From: Sphingomonadales bacterium
Lineage (GTDB): Bacteria; Pseudomonadota; Alphaproteobacteria; Sphingomonadales; Sphingomonadaceae
Reading direction: 5' to 3'
Length of the DNA: 64,000 bases
Assembly: GCA_028871475.1 (NCBI GenBank)
Contig: JAGWMZ010000007.1
Coordinates: 62,001-126,000, forward strand
Shown: positions 17,836 through 25,203 of the stretch, in pieces
Layout of the letters: every line of letters starts with the position of its first letter
How positions within the stretch are numbered: the first letter of the stretch is position 1
Program-made: the position numbers and the translations under genes
Notes under the pieces: generated by a model
Database searches by the model: none
Told to the model about the DNA's origin: nothing
What the model saw: the letters and a program-made list of their open reading frames with translations, nothing else

Positions 17836-18054
17836 TCAAGGCTCCTGCCCGAGCTGGACCCTGGCCGCGCTATAGCTCGCGACAAGATAGGGGACCGCGA
17901 AGTTGAGCAGCAGCTTGCCCCACTGCACAGGCTCTCCATGGAAAATGGCCGAGCCCTGGTTGATGAGATTGAGGCAGGTGCCCACCACCAGCGCGATGCG
18001 CAGCGCGTTGATGACGACCGGCCGGGAAAGCATCGCATGGATCAACCTGGCCAT
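17836..18054 (-). CDS. NrtS-like small membrane protein
   Basis: The 72-residue protein has two membrane segments and the pattern of NrtS-annotated small proteins (RPVVINALRIALVVGTCLNL, then VPYLVASYSAA). The ATG at 18054 is the best start. It is the last gene of the minus-strand bufferin-sigF-nrsF cluster, 29 bp after nrsF. NrtS has been associated with nitrate/nitrite transport, but its role in this metal cluster is not known. The 247 bp between it and the plus-strand repressor hold no gene I can support. Confidence 0.65.
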   Translation of the reverse strand: MARLIHAMLSRPVVINALRIALVVGTCLNLINQGSAIFHGEPVQWGKLLLNFAVPYLVASYSAARVQLGQEP

Positions 18055-18083
18055 CGCTTCAGTCCACCCCTGTGCTGATCGGC

Positions 18084-18713
18084 CTACCAGCGGATCAGTC
18101 GCGGCACCGCAAGCCGGCCGATCATGGCCGCCACGACGACCGCAAGGCTGTGCCACAATCCGATATGGTAAAGATCATTGCTCGGGCAGTGCAACGAAAA
18201 CGCAAAGATGCCGAAGCTGCCAGCGGCAATGCCGGTGAGCAAGCCGGCGCGCTCCGGCGAAGTCGGGGCGCCGCGCCGCAGCCAGGCAACCAGCACACCG
18301 CCGGTCACGAGCCCGAATAGCAGCCCCATCGCGAGGCAGAGCACGCCGGTTTCGGGATCGGACTCGGTCCATGCGGCGGGCCCGTGCGTCACGCCCATCA
18401 GCAGTGTCGTTGCCGGGAGCAACGCCGCCATCGCCGCCGCCCAGACCCACCCGCCGTGCTCGCTGCCAACGCTTGGACGCCCCATCATGATCACGCTCAG
18501 CGAAGCGGCCGCACCTAGCAGCAGGAACAGTCCCGAACTCAGCAGGAACAGCGCGCTGATATCGCGCCGCAGGCCCATCAGCGCGACGACCATGACGATC
18601 GCAACCGCAAGGCTTGCCGCGGCGCCGCCCAGGCCGGCCGACGCCTTCATCGGCGTGACCGGGGCAAGCTGGACGACGAGACCGTCGATGAAGGGGTCGG
18701 GTTTGGTGTTCAT
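18084..18713 (-). CDS. nrsF: NrsF, membrane anti-sigma factor of SigF
   Basis: The 209-residue protein has about six membrane helices and fits the NrsF/DUF1109 family, the inner-membrane anti-sigma factor that holds SigF in Caulobacter and relatives. Its only two cysteines, Cys126 and Cys176, are 50 residues apart in extracytoplasmic-looking loops; in Caulobacter NrsF two conserved cysteines are needed to sense metals. It starts 5 bp after the sigma factor stop, so the pair is co-expressed. Confidence 0.88.
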   Translation of the reverse strand: MNTKPDPFIDGLVVQLAPVTPMKASAGLGGAAASLAVAIVMVVALMGLRRDISALFLLSSGLFLLLGAAASLSVIMMGRPSVGSEHGGWVWAAAMAALLPATTLLMGVTHGPAAWTESDPETGVLCLAMGLLFGLVTGGVLVAWLRRGAPTSPERAGLLTGIAAGSFGIFAFSLHCPSNDLYHIGLWHSLAVVVAAMIGRLAVPRLIRW

Positions 18714-18718
18714 GGCGG

Positions 18719-19243
18719 TCAGGCTTTCTCGATCAGGGTGGCAAGCTTTTTCAACCCCCGGTGAATATTGACCTTGACCAGCGACTCGCTCTGCCCGCTG
18801 GCTGCCGCGGCTTCGGCCACCGACAGGCCTTCGATCTTGACCAGCTCGATCGCTTGGACCTGGCCGGAAGGCAGATAGGCGAACAGCCGGTCGAGACTGA
18901 TGCGGGCGGCGATTTCGGGTTCCTCGGCATCGTCGGCGACTTCATCTTCGAACGCGGATTCCCGGGCCTTGTAGATGCGACGCAATTGGTCGACCCAGCG
19001 GTATCGCGCGATTGCCGCCAGCCACGGCAGCACAGGCCGTGCCGGGTCGTAGCTCGCAAGCTTGGCATGGACCGACAGCAGCGTCTCCTGCACCAGATCG
19101 TCGAGGAATTCCGCGCCGACCCGCCGGACGAAATAGCGCTTGAGCCAGCGCTGGCACTCGCCGAGAAAGGCGGCGTAGGCAGCCCGGTTACCGCGCTGAG
19201 CAAGAGCGGCAAGCCGCGCCAGCGACGCTTCGTCGGCCTTCAT
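18719..19243 (-). CDS. sigF: ECF sigma factor, SigF type
   Basis: The 174-residue protein has sigma region 2 (DDLVQETLLSVHAKLASYDP, about residues 48-67, then YRWVDQLRRIYKA) and region 4 (GLSVAEAAAASGQSESLVKV, about 139-158) but no regions 1 or 3, as in ECF sigma factors. The ATG at 19243 overlaps the stop of the DoxX gene (ATGA). With NrsF directly behind it, it should drive the bufferin operon when metal stress releases it; a matching promoter lies before bufA. Confidence 0.9.
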   Translation of the reverse strand: MKADEASLARLAALAQRGNRAAYAAFLGECQRWLKRYFVRRVGAEFLDDLVQETLLSVHAKLASYDPARPVLPWLAAIARYRWVDQLRRIYKARESAFEDEVADDAEEPEIAARISLDRLFAYLPSGQVQAIELVKIEGLSVAEAAAASGQSESLVKVNIHRGLKKLATLIEKA

Positions 19244-19689
19244 AGGCCTCGCCTTGCTGACAGCCAGGGATCCATCGCCAGCCTCCCTCCGCCCTTGAGG
19301 ATGAGCACGAGGGCCAGCGCCGTCCAGAGCGAATGCACGGTCCACCAGGCGTCGGGATAGACGAAGATCTGGATGACCATGGTCATGACCAGCAAAGCGG
19401 CGGCCGAAGCCCGCGTGAACAGGCCAAGCACCAGCAACACGGGAAAAGCATGTTCGGCGCTCGCGGCCATGACCGCGGCAAGGTGCGGCGGCAGCGGCAC
19501 CCCGGTATATTCGGTGCGGAACAGCTCGTAGGTCGCATCGCTGATCGTGAACCAACTGCCGTCCGCCATTTTCGCTTGGCCAGAGCGCCAGAATATCCCG
19601 GCAAAGGTGATCCGCACGAACAGCAGCAGCAGGCTTTCGGGCCATTTCGAACTGATCGCGGCGACCAGCCTGTCGTAGAGTCTCAGCAT
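19240..19689 (-). CDS. bufD: DoxX family membrane protein (BufD-type)
   Basis: The 149-residue protein has four membrane helices and DoxX marks (FVRITFAGIFWRSGQAKM, residues about 24-41, and FPVLLVLGLFTRASA). DoxX proteins accompany bufferin and related MNIO clusters. The start overlaps the end of bufC by 7 bp and the stop overlaps sigF. The biochemical role is not settled; membrane-linked redox work on thiols is often suggested. Confidence 0.8.
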   Translation of the reverse strand: MLRLYDRLVAAISSKWPESLLLLFVRITFAGIFWRSGQAKMADGSWFTISDATYELFRTEYTGVPLPPHLAAVMAASAEHAFPVLLVLGLFTRASAAALLVMTMVIQIFVYPDAWWTVHSLWTALALVLILKGGGRLAMDPWLSARRGL

Positions 19690-20420
19690 GGCTCGCCGCC
19701 TTCCTTCGCCCGCGCCAGCGCGCCGCTCGCAATGAGCGCGATCAACGCATTCTCGCGCTCTGGTTCGGCGTCCTCAGCCAACAGGTTACAGACAGCCTGA
19801 GGACGCGCGAAGGCGCGGAACATAGCGCTGGCAGCCTCGTTCGCGGGCGAGACCAGGACTTCGGCTTCAGGCCGGGTGATGAGAACGGCGGGTGAGGTGA
19901 GCCGCGTCTCGCATTCCTCGCTCAACTGCACCAGCGCCGCCTCGCCGAGTTCTACGAGCGCGCTCGCCGGGTGGCGGCGAATTACAAGGTCGAGCAGCTC
20001 TGCCTCGCCGAGCCCAGCGAGGTCGGCAAGCGTGAATGCCGCCTCGTCCGCGGCGTGATAGCAGCCGAGCCAAGCCCATTCGAACCGCGCCAGATCGACC
20101 GCAAGTGCTGCGGCGTCATAGTCCGCCAGATGCTCCGCGAATTGGGCGCCGATCATCGCCAGCGGCAGCGCCGAAATCCCCGGACGGTCGAGATAGGACC
20201 GGGACAGCCTATTGAACCCGGCATCCCCCATTACCTCGCGGGTGCGCGGAAAACTGTCTTCAAGCGCAACCAGCCGCGCATGGGAGATGGTGTTGGCGTG
20301 AACCGCCAGCCCGCGCAGCGCCGCCGCCCGGCCGCCGGAGAACATCGCTGCAGGCACATGATCTGGGCCATGCATGATCGCTCGCATCATTGCGCGTTGG
20401 CCGGTCTCAAGCGAAGGCAT
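19683..20420 (-). CDS. bufC: BufC-type DUF2063 partner protein (RiPP recognition)
   Basis: The 245-residue protein is a DUF2063 member: the N-terminal half (GRAAALRGLAVHANTISHAR, residues about 27-46, then EDSFPRTREVMGD) is the family signature. In MNIO systems this protein carries a RiPP recognition element and binds the precursor for the MNIO enzyme. The ATG at 20420 overlaps the bufB end by 14 bp, the coupling expected for an enzyme-partner pair. Confidence 0.87.
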   Translation of the reverse strand: MPSLETGQRAMMRAIMHGPDHVPAAMFSGGRAAALRGLAVHANTISHARLVALEDSFPRTREVMGDAGFNRLSRSYLDRPGISALPLAMIGAQFAEHLADYDAAALAVDLARFEWAWLGCYHAADEAAFTLADLAGLGEAELLDLVIRRHPASALVELGEAALVQLSEECETRLTSPAVLITRPEAEVLVSPANEAASAMFRAFARPQAVCNLLAEDAEPERENALIALIASGALARAKEGGEPC

Positions 20421-21306
20421 GATCAGCCTCCCTTTGCGGTACGCCTGAAGCATCCATCCGGCGCTGCGCCTCGGCGGCTTCGGCGGCGAGCACGCCGAAC
20501 TCGGGGACATTGGTATCCCATTCAATCAGCACCGGCTTTGGCCCGGCGCGGCGGATGAAGCGCTCGAACAGCGTCCAGGTCAGCGCCGAGACCGGCGAGC
20601 CATGATCGTCGATGAGCAGCGGCCCATCGGCATGCTCCTCGCGCGCGTGGCCGGCCAGATGCACCTCCCCGACCAGCGCCGGATCGACAGCATCGACCAT
20701 CGCGAAAGGGTCGAGCCCAAGGTTGGTCGCGGTGACTTCGATATTGTTGATGTCGAACAGCAGGCCGCAGCCGCTGCGCGCGCATAGCGCCTGGAGGAAA
20801 TCTCCCTCGCTCATCGTGTCGCACGCGAAGGCGAGATAGCGCGACGGGTTCTCGATCAGGATCTGCCGCTTCAGCCGGTCCTGCACCTGGCTGACCTGCG
20901 CTGTGAAATGGTCGAGCGCCTCGGGCGTGTATAGCACTGGCAGCAGATCCGGATAGCGGTCATCAGCCGTCCCGCTCCAGCTCAGGTGCTCGGAGACGGC
21001 GGCCGGCGCGTAGCGTTCGCATAGCGTCGCAAGCGCATCGAGTTCATCCATTCGCAGTCCCTCGGCGGAACCCAGTGAGAGGCCAACCGAATGGAAGCTG
21101 AGCGGAAACGTAGCGGTTATCGCGCTCAGCCAGCGATGCGGTGGCCCGCCCGCGCCAAAATAGTTCTGCGGATGCACCTCGACCCAAGCCGGACAGGGCG
21201 GCGCGGCAATTTCAGCCGATGGGATGCTGGCCGGGCCAGCCGCGAGCAAGGGGGCATAATGCTCGGGCTTGAGGCCGATACCCGACAAGGGGGGCAGGTT
21301 AGGCAT
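20407..21306 (-). CDS. bufB: BufB, multinuclear iron-dependent oxidase (MNIO, DUF692)
   Basis: The 299-residue protein is a TIM-barrel MNIO. Metal-ligand motifs in order are EVHPQNYFG, FHSVGLSLGS, SEHLSWSG, LIENPSRY, LLFDINNIEV, EVHLAGHA, DDHGSPV and LIEWDTNVP, together supplying the His, Asp and Glu iron ligands. MNIOs convert cysteines of the precursor peptide, in bufferins into thiooxazoles that bind copper. I start at the ATG at 21306, preceded by GGGAG; the ATG at 21327 lacks a site. Confidence 0.92.
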   Translation of the reverse strand: MPNLPPLSGIGLKPEHYAPLLAAGPASIPSAEIAAPPCPAWVEVHPQNYFGAGGPPHRWLSAITATFPLSFHSVGLSLGSAEGLRMDELDALATLCERYAPAAVSEHLSWSGTADDRYPDLLPVLYTPEALDHFTAQVSQVQDRLKRQILIENPSRYLAFACDTMSEGDFLQALCARSGCGLLFDINNIEVTATNLGLDPFAMVDAVDPALVGEVHLAGHAREEHADGPLLIDDHGSPVSALTWTLFERFIRRAGPKPVLIEWDTNVPEFGVLAAEAAEAQRRMDASGVPQREADHAFA

Positions 21307-21375
21307 AAAGGCGCTCCCGGCCAGCATCCGCGCGGCCCGAAGAGACGTCGCTCTTCCGGTTTGCGCTGGGTTTGT

Positions 21376-21507
21376 TCAGAATAGGTGCAGCAGGAAATGT
21401 CCTGCAGCCGCGAGCGCCATAATGACGACCAGCGCCATCATCTTTTCGTGCACGCACAAACCCTTGGTAGCGCAGCACTGGTTCGACATTTTGCACATCA
21501 GCGACAT
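21376..21507 (-). CDS. 43-residue Cys-rich membrane peptide inside the bufferin operon
   Basis: Translation of the minus strand from the ATG at 21507 gives 43 residues: a Cys-rich head (MSLMCKMSNQCCATKGLCVH) with four cysteines and a His, then HEKMM and one hydrophobic helix (MALVVIMALAAAGHFLLHLF) ending at a TGA. GGAG lies nine bases upstream. It is 69 bp before bufB and 90 bp after bufA on the same strand. The head looks like a soft-metal site on a single membrane anchor. I do not know a named family with certainty. Confidence 0.75.
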   Translation of the reverse strand: MSLMCKMSNQCCATKGLCVHEKMMALVVIMALAAAGHFLLHLF

Positions 21508-21597
21508 TGGCGATCTCCGTTCGCGGCTTCATTCCCAAACTGGGCCGGAGTTCATATCCCGGCCTGCCGGACAGGTTCGCGGCAGGCCAGGACTCGG

Positions 21598-21909
21598 TTA
21601 CATTTTGCCGGACGTGTGCTGCGGCACCGGGGCCGCGTTGCCCTCATGCGCCTGGAGCGTTCCACCCTGCGCGACACAGGTGCCCGCAGGGACGGATTTC
21701 CAGGAATTGCCCTGGTAATCGACGCTGGCCGTGCCGGCACAGCTGGTGCCCGGCCCCGCCTTGCAATCGTTGTGCCCCTTTAGCGCCACGCCGTAGCACT
21801 TTTCCATCGTGGTGGACTTGCCAGCAGCAGCCTGTGACGGGGTGGCAGCGAACAGGGCAGCCGCTGCAAGTGAGGCTGCGGCGGCGGCAAAAGCGGTCGA
21901 GTTCATCAT
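21598..21909 (-). CDS. bufA: BufA1-type bufferin precursor (DUF2282)
   Basis: The 103-residue protein has a Sec-type signal peptide (cut expected near SQAAAG, residues about 25-30) and the DUF2282 core: [15 protein letters not shown], then [10 protein letters not shown], then [10 protein letters not shown]. Its four Cys are at 38, 49, 57 and 78. In described bufferins the inner two cysteines become thiooxazole groups and the peptide buffers copper in the periplasm. The MNIO enzyme and BufC follow. A His/Pro-rich tail (residues 85-103) follows the last Cys. Confidence 0.9.
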   Translation of the reverse strand: MMNSTAFAAAAASLAAAALFAATPSQAAAGKSTTMEKCYGVALKGHNDCKAGPGTSCAGTASVDYQGNSWKSVPAGTCVAQGGTLQAHEGNAAPVPQHTSGKM

Positions 21910-21956
21910 GGAGCCTTTCTCGTAAAACCGTGAGGACGATGCTGTCCGGCTGCTGG

Positions 21957-21982
21957 TTCGGTGAAAGCGGCCGATGGGTTAC
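21957..21982 (-). promoter_or_regulatory. ECF/SigF-type promoter before bufA
   Basis: On the minus strand, GTAACC (21982-21977) and CGAA (21960-21957) are 16 bp apart and lie 48-73 bp before the bufA start. This matches my recollection of the SigF promoter pattern (TGTAACC, about 16 bp, CGAA) in Caulobacter. It is the only such pair I found in the region, and it fits autoregulation, as sigF and nrsF lie downstream in the same operon. Confidence 0.72.
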
Positions 21983-22019
21983 ACACAGAATGTCGAGATT
22001 GGGCAGCAACACGCAGAGA

Positions 22020-22424
22020 TCAGCGTTCTATCGAGAGCGTGTCGATCAACGGACACCCGGCATGATCATCGCGGTCGCAGGCCGCGACGGTTGCCGCAAG
22101 CACACGCTCCATGCGCTTGAGGTCGGCAAGACGCTTGCGGACCCCCATCAGATGCGCCGCCGCGATATCCCGCGCCTCGCCGCAATTAACTTGTCCTGCA
22201 ATGGCAATCCCAAGCAGCGCGGCGATCTCCTCGAGCGTGAAGCCGAGTTCGCGAGCGCGCCGCACAAAAAGCAGCCGGCCGACATCGGTCGCGCCATAGC
22301 TGCGGTAGCGGCCGCGCCGCGCCGCGCGCGGGATGAGCCCGATCCGCTCGTAATAGCGGATCGTCTCGATGTTGCAGCCTGTGCGCCGCGACAACTCTCC
22401 AATGGCAATGGCGGTGTCCGCCAT
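22020..22424 (-). CDS. MerR-family metal regulator
   Basis: The 134-residue protein has the MerR helix-turn-helix (ETIRYYERIGLIPRA, residues about 20-34) and cysteines at 81, 116 and 124, the spacing of the metal-binding triad of MerR (82, 117, 126 in the Hg regulator); His121 lies between the last two. The ATG at 22424 follows GGAGAAG. It diverges from the MerT/GDCCVxC pair and should control the 22454-22484 promoter. Hg(II) is the simplest guess from the triad and the MerT neighbour, but not proven. Confidence 0.9.
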   Translation of the reverse strand: MADTAIAIGELSRRTGCNIETIRYYERIGLIPRAARRGRYRSYGATDVGRLLFVRRARELGFTLEEIAALLGIAIAGQVNCGEARDIAAAHLMGVRKRLADLKRMERVLAATVAACDRDDHAGCPLIDTLSIER

Positions 22425-22453
22425 GGGCGCTTCTCCAATCACGATATTAGGGC

Positions 22454-22484
22454 TTGAGTCTGTAGCGGCTACAGATGGTAGACT
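22454..22484 (+). promoter_or_regulatory. MerR-type promoter and operator
   Basis: TTGAGT (22454-22459) and TAGACT (22479-22484) are separated by 19 bp. The spacer begins with a perfect 6-3-6 dyad, CTGTAG-CGG-CTACAG (22460-22474), of the type bound by MerR, CadR and ZntR proteins. The MerT-like gene starts 30 bp downstream, and merR is divergent on the other side. Confidence 0.9.
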
Positions 22485-22513
22485 TGACGCGATACACACT
22501 CAAGGAGCCGTTC

Positions 22514-22885
22514 ATGCCCCAGATAAGTCCCAGAGCCGCGGAGACTTCAGGCGAGCGCAGCGCCGCGGTGCTAACGATCGGCGGGGTCACCGCCGCCTTC
22601 GCCGCCGCTGCCTGCTGCGCCCTTCCTGTCCTGCTCACCGGCGCCGGAATTGGCTCCGCCTGGCTCGGCGGCATCGGGTCGGTTGCGGCGCCCCATCGCA
22701 ATCTCCTGCTTTGGCTGAGCGTGTTCAGCCTTACCGCGGGCGCAGTCCTGTTGTTCAGGGTACAGCGCGCCGCAATAGCCTGCGGCGCTGGCGGCGGATG
22801 TACGCCGCGCTGGCTACGCGCGCTTCTTCTCCTCGGCCTCGTCTCCGGCGCCACGCTGCTCTGGCTGGGCTATTCCTATGTCTGA
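22514..22885 (+). CDS. merT: MerT-type metal transport membrane protein
   Basis: The 123-residue protein has three hydrophobic segments, a vicinal Cys pair in the first (AAAACCALPVLLTGAGIG, about residues 33-50) and a second cytoplasmic Cys pair (ACGAGGGC, about 90-97), exactly the MerT arrangement for relaying Hg(II) inward. The ATG at 22514 is 30 bp after the -10. Its stop overlaps the start of the next gene. No merP, merA or merB is visible, so this is not a full mer operon. Confidence 0.8.
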   Translation: MPQISPRAAETSGERSAAVLTIGGVTAAFAAAACCALPVLLTGAGIGSAWLGGIGSVAAPHRNLLLWLSVFSLTAGAVLLFRVQRAAIACGAGGGCTPRWLRALLLLGLVSGATLLWLGYSYV

Positions 22886-23120
22886 GCGCATCCTACTGCT
22901 CGAGTCGACAATCACTTGCCCGGACTGCGGCTTCTCGAAAACCGAGATCATGCCCACAGATGCCTGTCGGTATTTTTATGACTGCGCTGGCTGTGGCACC
23001 GTTCTGCGGCCGAAGCGGGGCGATTGCTGCGTGTTCTGCTCCTATGGCACTGTGCCGTGCCCGCCGAACCAGCTTGGCGAAGGTAATGCCCTTCGCTGTA
23101 ACAATCTACAGGCAGAATGA
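22878..23120 (+). CDS. GDCCVxC-domain protein
   Basis: The 80-residue protein carries the block GDCCVFCSYGTVPCPP near the C-terminus that defines the GDCCVxC family, plus TCPDCGF and YDCAGCGT pairs nearer the N-terminus: ten or so cysteines in total. Some relatives use selenocysteine in this block; here all positions are Cys codons. The family is found with mer genes and presumed to bind metal. It overlaps merT by 8 bp. Confidence 0.85.
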   Translation: MSERILLLESTITCPDCGFSKTEIMPTDACRYFYDCAGCGTVLRPKRGDCCVFCSYGTVPCPPNQLGEGNALRCNNLQAE

Positions 23121-23344
23121 TCACTACAACTGAGCAAACGGGACCGCGTTTGACGTCGCGCCGAAATCAACGAGAACTGATTCTATTGTTCGCATGCTCT
23201 GTCGTGGGAGCATCCGTGGGAGCGTCGCGATAACCGGCGGGATCGGCGGGGAATACGATTGGCTGTTTTCCACCATTTCCGTTCCCTTGGAGTCCCCCTA
23301 GAATCCCTTGCGGATCGGGTTCTGCACCCGTAGGTCTGCCAAGC

Positions 23345-24640
23345 TCAATCGGTCGATGTCACCATAGCCGAAAGCAAATCCGCCCAATCACAAAGCGCCT
23401 TTTTGCGGGCGTCGAACATTTCGGATTTGTTGTAGACGCGCATGATCTTGGATCGCGTCGCGGTCGCAACGTGGTTCAATATCCGATCCGCGACATGGGG
23501 CGGCACGCTCAGTATCTCGCAGGCGTGCGTATTGAAGGTCGTCCGTAGATCATGAACGGTCCAGTGCGGCATGTGTTCAACCGTCTCTGGATCGCCCCCC
23601 GCCTGTTCCGCTTGCTTGATCCGGGCGGCCCGGATCGCCTTGTCGATCCGACGCTTGGCTTTCGTGAAGCCCGAGACCGACGTTTCGCCCGTGGTCGAAA
23701 ACAGGAGCTTGGAATCTTTCGGCCGTTCGTTGTGGTTGAGTGCCTCGACAATGATGGAACGGGCCAGTGGTGAAAGTGGGACACGCAGGGCCTTGGCGTT
23801 CTTCGTCCGGCCAGCGGGGAGCACCCATATTCCCTGGTCCGGCGTGTCGTCATCCCCAACCGTCAAGTCCGCGACCGGCATGGCCGAGATTTCTTCCCGC
23901 CGCATCGGCAGAACAATGAGCAAGCGGTACAGCTGCTCAAATGGATAACCGAGGCCAGTCGTTGCCGCCCAAACCTCGCTCAGTTCGTCGAGGGTGTGGA
24001 ATCGATCACGTTCGTTTTCCTTGGCCGGCTTGCGGATGTTCTTTGCGGGTGAATCGGTGAGAATTTCCTCTTCGACGCACCAGTTGAAGAAGGCCGACGC
24101 ATAAGCGAGCTTCCGATTTGCGGATATCGGCGCTTGGCGAGCATGTTTCTTGACGAGATCGCTGATCTCCGCTCGTGTGATGGACGCTGGCTTTCGGTTT
24201 GCGAGCGTTGTCAGGAGGCCCTTCTTGCCATCAAGTGCACGGCGGGTCTGACTGCCGCGGCGATGTTGTGCGAGGATGAGTTCCTCGTAGAGGTCCAGTA
24301 CGTCCTTGAGGGTTGTCCTGGTCCGTATCTCAAGAGCTGCTTCGCGGGCAGCAACCCGTTTCTCCTCGTTGAGGTCATGGCCCTGGACGACCTTTGCCCT
24401 CGCCTCCTGAGCTGCTGCTCGTGCTTCAGCAATCCCCATGCCGGGCCAGGAACCGAGTTTGATCCGCGTGGGCTGGCCATTTTTCAGGCGCCCCCAATAC
24501 GACCAGCTTGCGGATCGCTGACCGGCGCGAATACGCAGGCCCGGCTCGCGATCGTCGCGGAGTTCGAGTTGCCCGGAGGCGCCATTCTTGGCTCTCAGGA
24601 TCAGGGCTTCAATGCCGTTTTTCGTAAGTGAGGCGGCCAC
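23345..24640 (-). CDS. int: Tyrosine recombinase, tRNA-Lys-type integrase
   Basis: The 431-residue protein is a P4/phage-like tyrosine integrase: N-terminal DUF4102-type arm (VAASLTKNGIEAL start), core-binding part, and catalytic domain with Arg near 246 (LPMRREEI), HDLRTTF near 361-367, LNH near 390 and the nucleophilic Tyr near 401 (MRVYNKSEMF). I start at the GTG at 24640 because AAGGAG sits just before it; an ATG at 24730 would add 30 unrelated residues. It is transcribed away from the attachment site, at the right end of the island. Confidence 0.92.
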   Translation of the reverse strand: MAASLTKNGIEALILRAKNGASGQLELRDDREPGLRIRAGQRSASWSYWGRLKNGQPTRIKLGSWPGMGIAEARAAAQEARAKVVQGHDLNEEKRVAAREAALEIRTRTTLKDVLDLYEELILAQHRRGSQTRRALDGKKGLLTTLANRKPASITRAEISDLVKKHARQAPISANRKLAYASAFFNWCVEEEILTDSPAKNIRKPAKENERDRFHTLDELSEVWAATTGLGYPFEQLYRLLIVLPMRREEISAMPVADLTVGDDDTPDQGIWVLPAGRTKNAKALRVPLSPLARSIIVEALNHNERPKDSKLLFSTTGETSVSGFTKAKRRIDKAIRAARIKQAEQAGGDPETVEHMPHWTVHDLRTTFNTHACEILSVPPHVADRILNHVATATRSKIMRVYNKSEMFDARKKALCDWADLLSAMVTSTD

Positions 24641-24806
24641 GCGGACACTCCTTGACCCAAAAACTAGGTTGCATATAGGTTGCACCAGAGCCCCGACTGA
24701 CGGGAGTTGGCGCAAGCCAACGGCGGACACCCGGGGATGAGGCCCTGTGAATTTTCTATTATATATCAGTGTTTTGGAGATTCAAAATCGGACGCCGGGG
24801 GACATT

Positions 24807-24847
24807 GGGGGACGTGCCAGGACGTTCAAAAAATCGCCCCAGGACGT
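24807..24847. repeat. Candidate integrase arm-type repeats
   Basis: Three related 9-mers lie next to the attachment site: GGGGGACGT (24807-24815), CCAGGACGT (24817-24825) and CCAGGACGT (24839-24847), the last abutting the tRNA fragment. Such short direct repeats beside the core site are where tyrosine integrases bind with their N-terminal arm. Their function here is inferred from position only. Confidence 0.5.
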
Positions 24848-24892
24848 CTCTTAATCAGCGGGTCCTAGGTTCGAGCCCTAGTGCGTCCACCA
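24848..24892 (+). repeat. att site: displaced 3' fragment of tRNA-Lys
   Basis: These 45 bp, from the anticodon loop through CCA, are identical to 24967-25011, the 3' part of the intact tRNA-Lys. The identity starts exactly in the anticodon loop (CTCTTAATC), where many integrases cross over, and the sequence upstream is unrelated to a tRNA 5' half. It marks the right junction of the island. Confidence 0.88.
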
Positions 24893-24935
24893 AACCATTT
24901 TCATCCACCCAGGCGGTGCATGATACCAACCGGAT

Positions 24936-25011
<76 letters not shown>

Positions 25012-25203
25012 CTCTCTCCCGAAATATCACCAGTCGTCGCGCATAGCGTTCATCTCGTCCTTGCCCGGCCCCGGCAAAGGCATCATGATCCGCGTCATGA
25101 CCGCCTTGTCCAACCTTCGGCCAGACAGGCACCAGACCGCCCGGCACACCACGGGGCGCAATGGTCTCCATGCGTCGGTTTGGTCATGGTCAAAGGTGCT
25201 GCC

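Larger units (their letters stand above)
1..24892. mobile_element. Right-hand part of a genomic island integrated at tRNA-Lys
   Basis: Everything left of the 45-bp tRNA-Lys fragment at 24848-24892 reads as accessory DNA: a tyrosine integrase at the right end, a plasmid-type module (Toprim, ParB-like, strawberry-notch helicase, DUF932), two MerR/MerT metal modules, RcnA, a bufferin RiPP cluster and a PQQ operon. To the right of the intact tRNA the genes are housekeeping. The left boundary is not in the window, so the element is at least 24.9 kb. No relaxase, coupling protein or type IV secretion genes are seen here; they could lie further left. Whether it is an ICE, an integrated plasmid or a decayed island cannot be told. 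Confidence 0.75.

Noticed and set aside
22878..23120. Selenoprotein reading of the GDCCVxC gene
   Set aside because: All key positions are Cys codons and no in-frame TGA before the stop is present.
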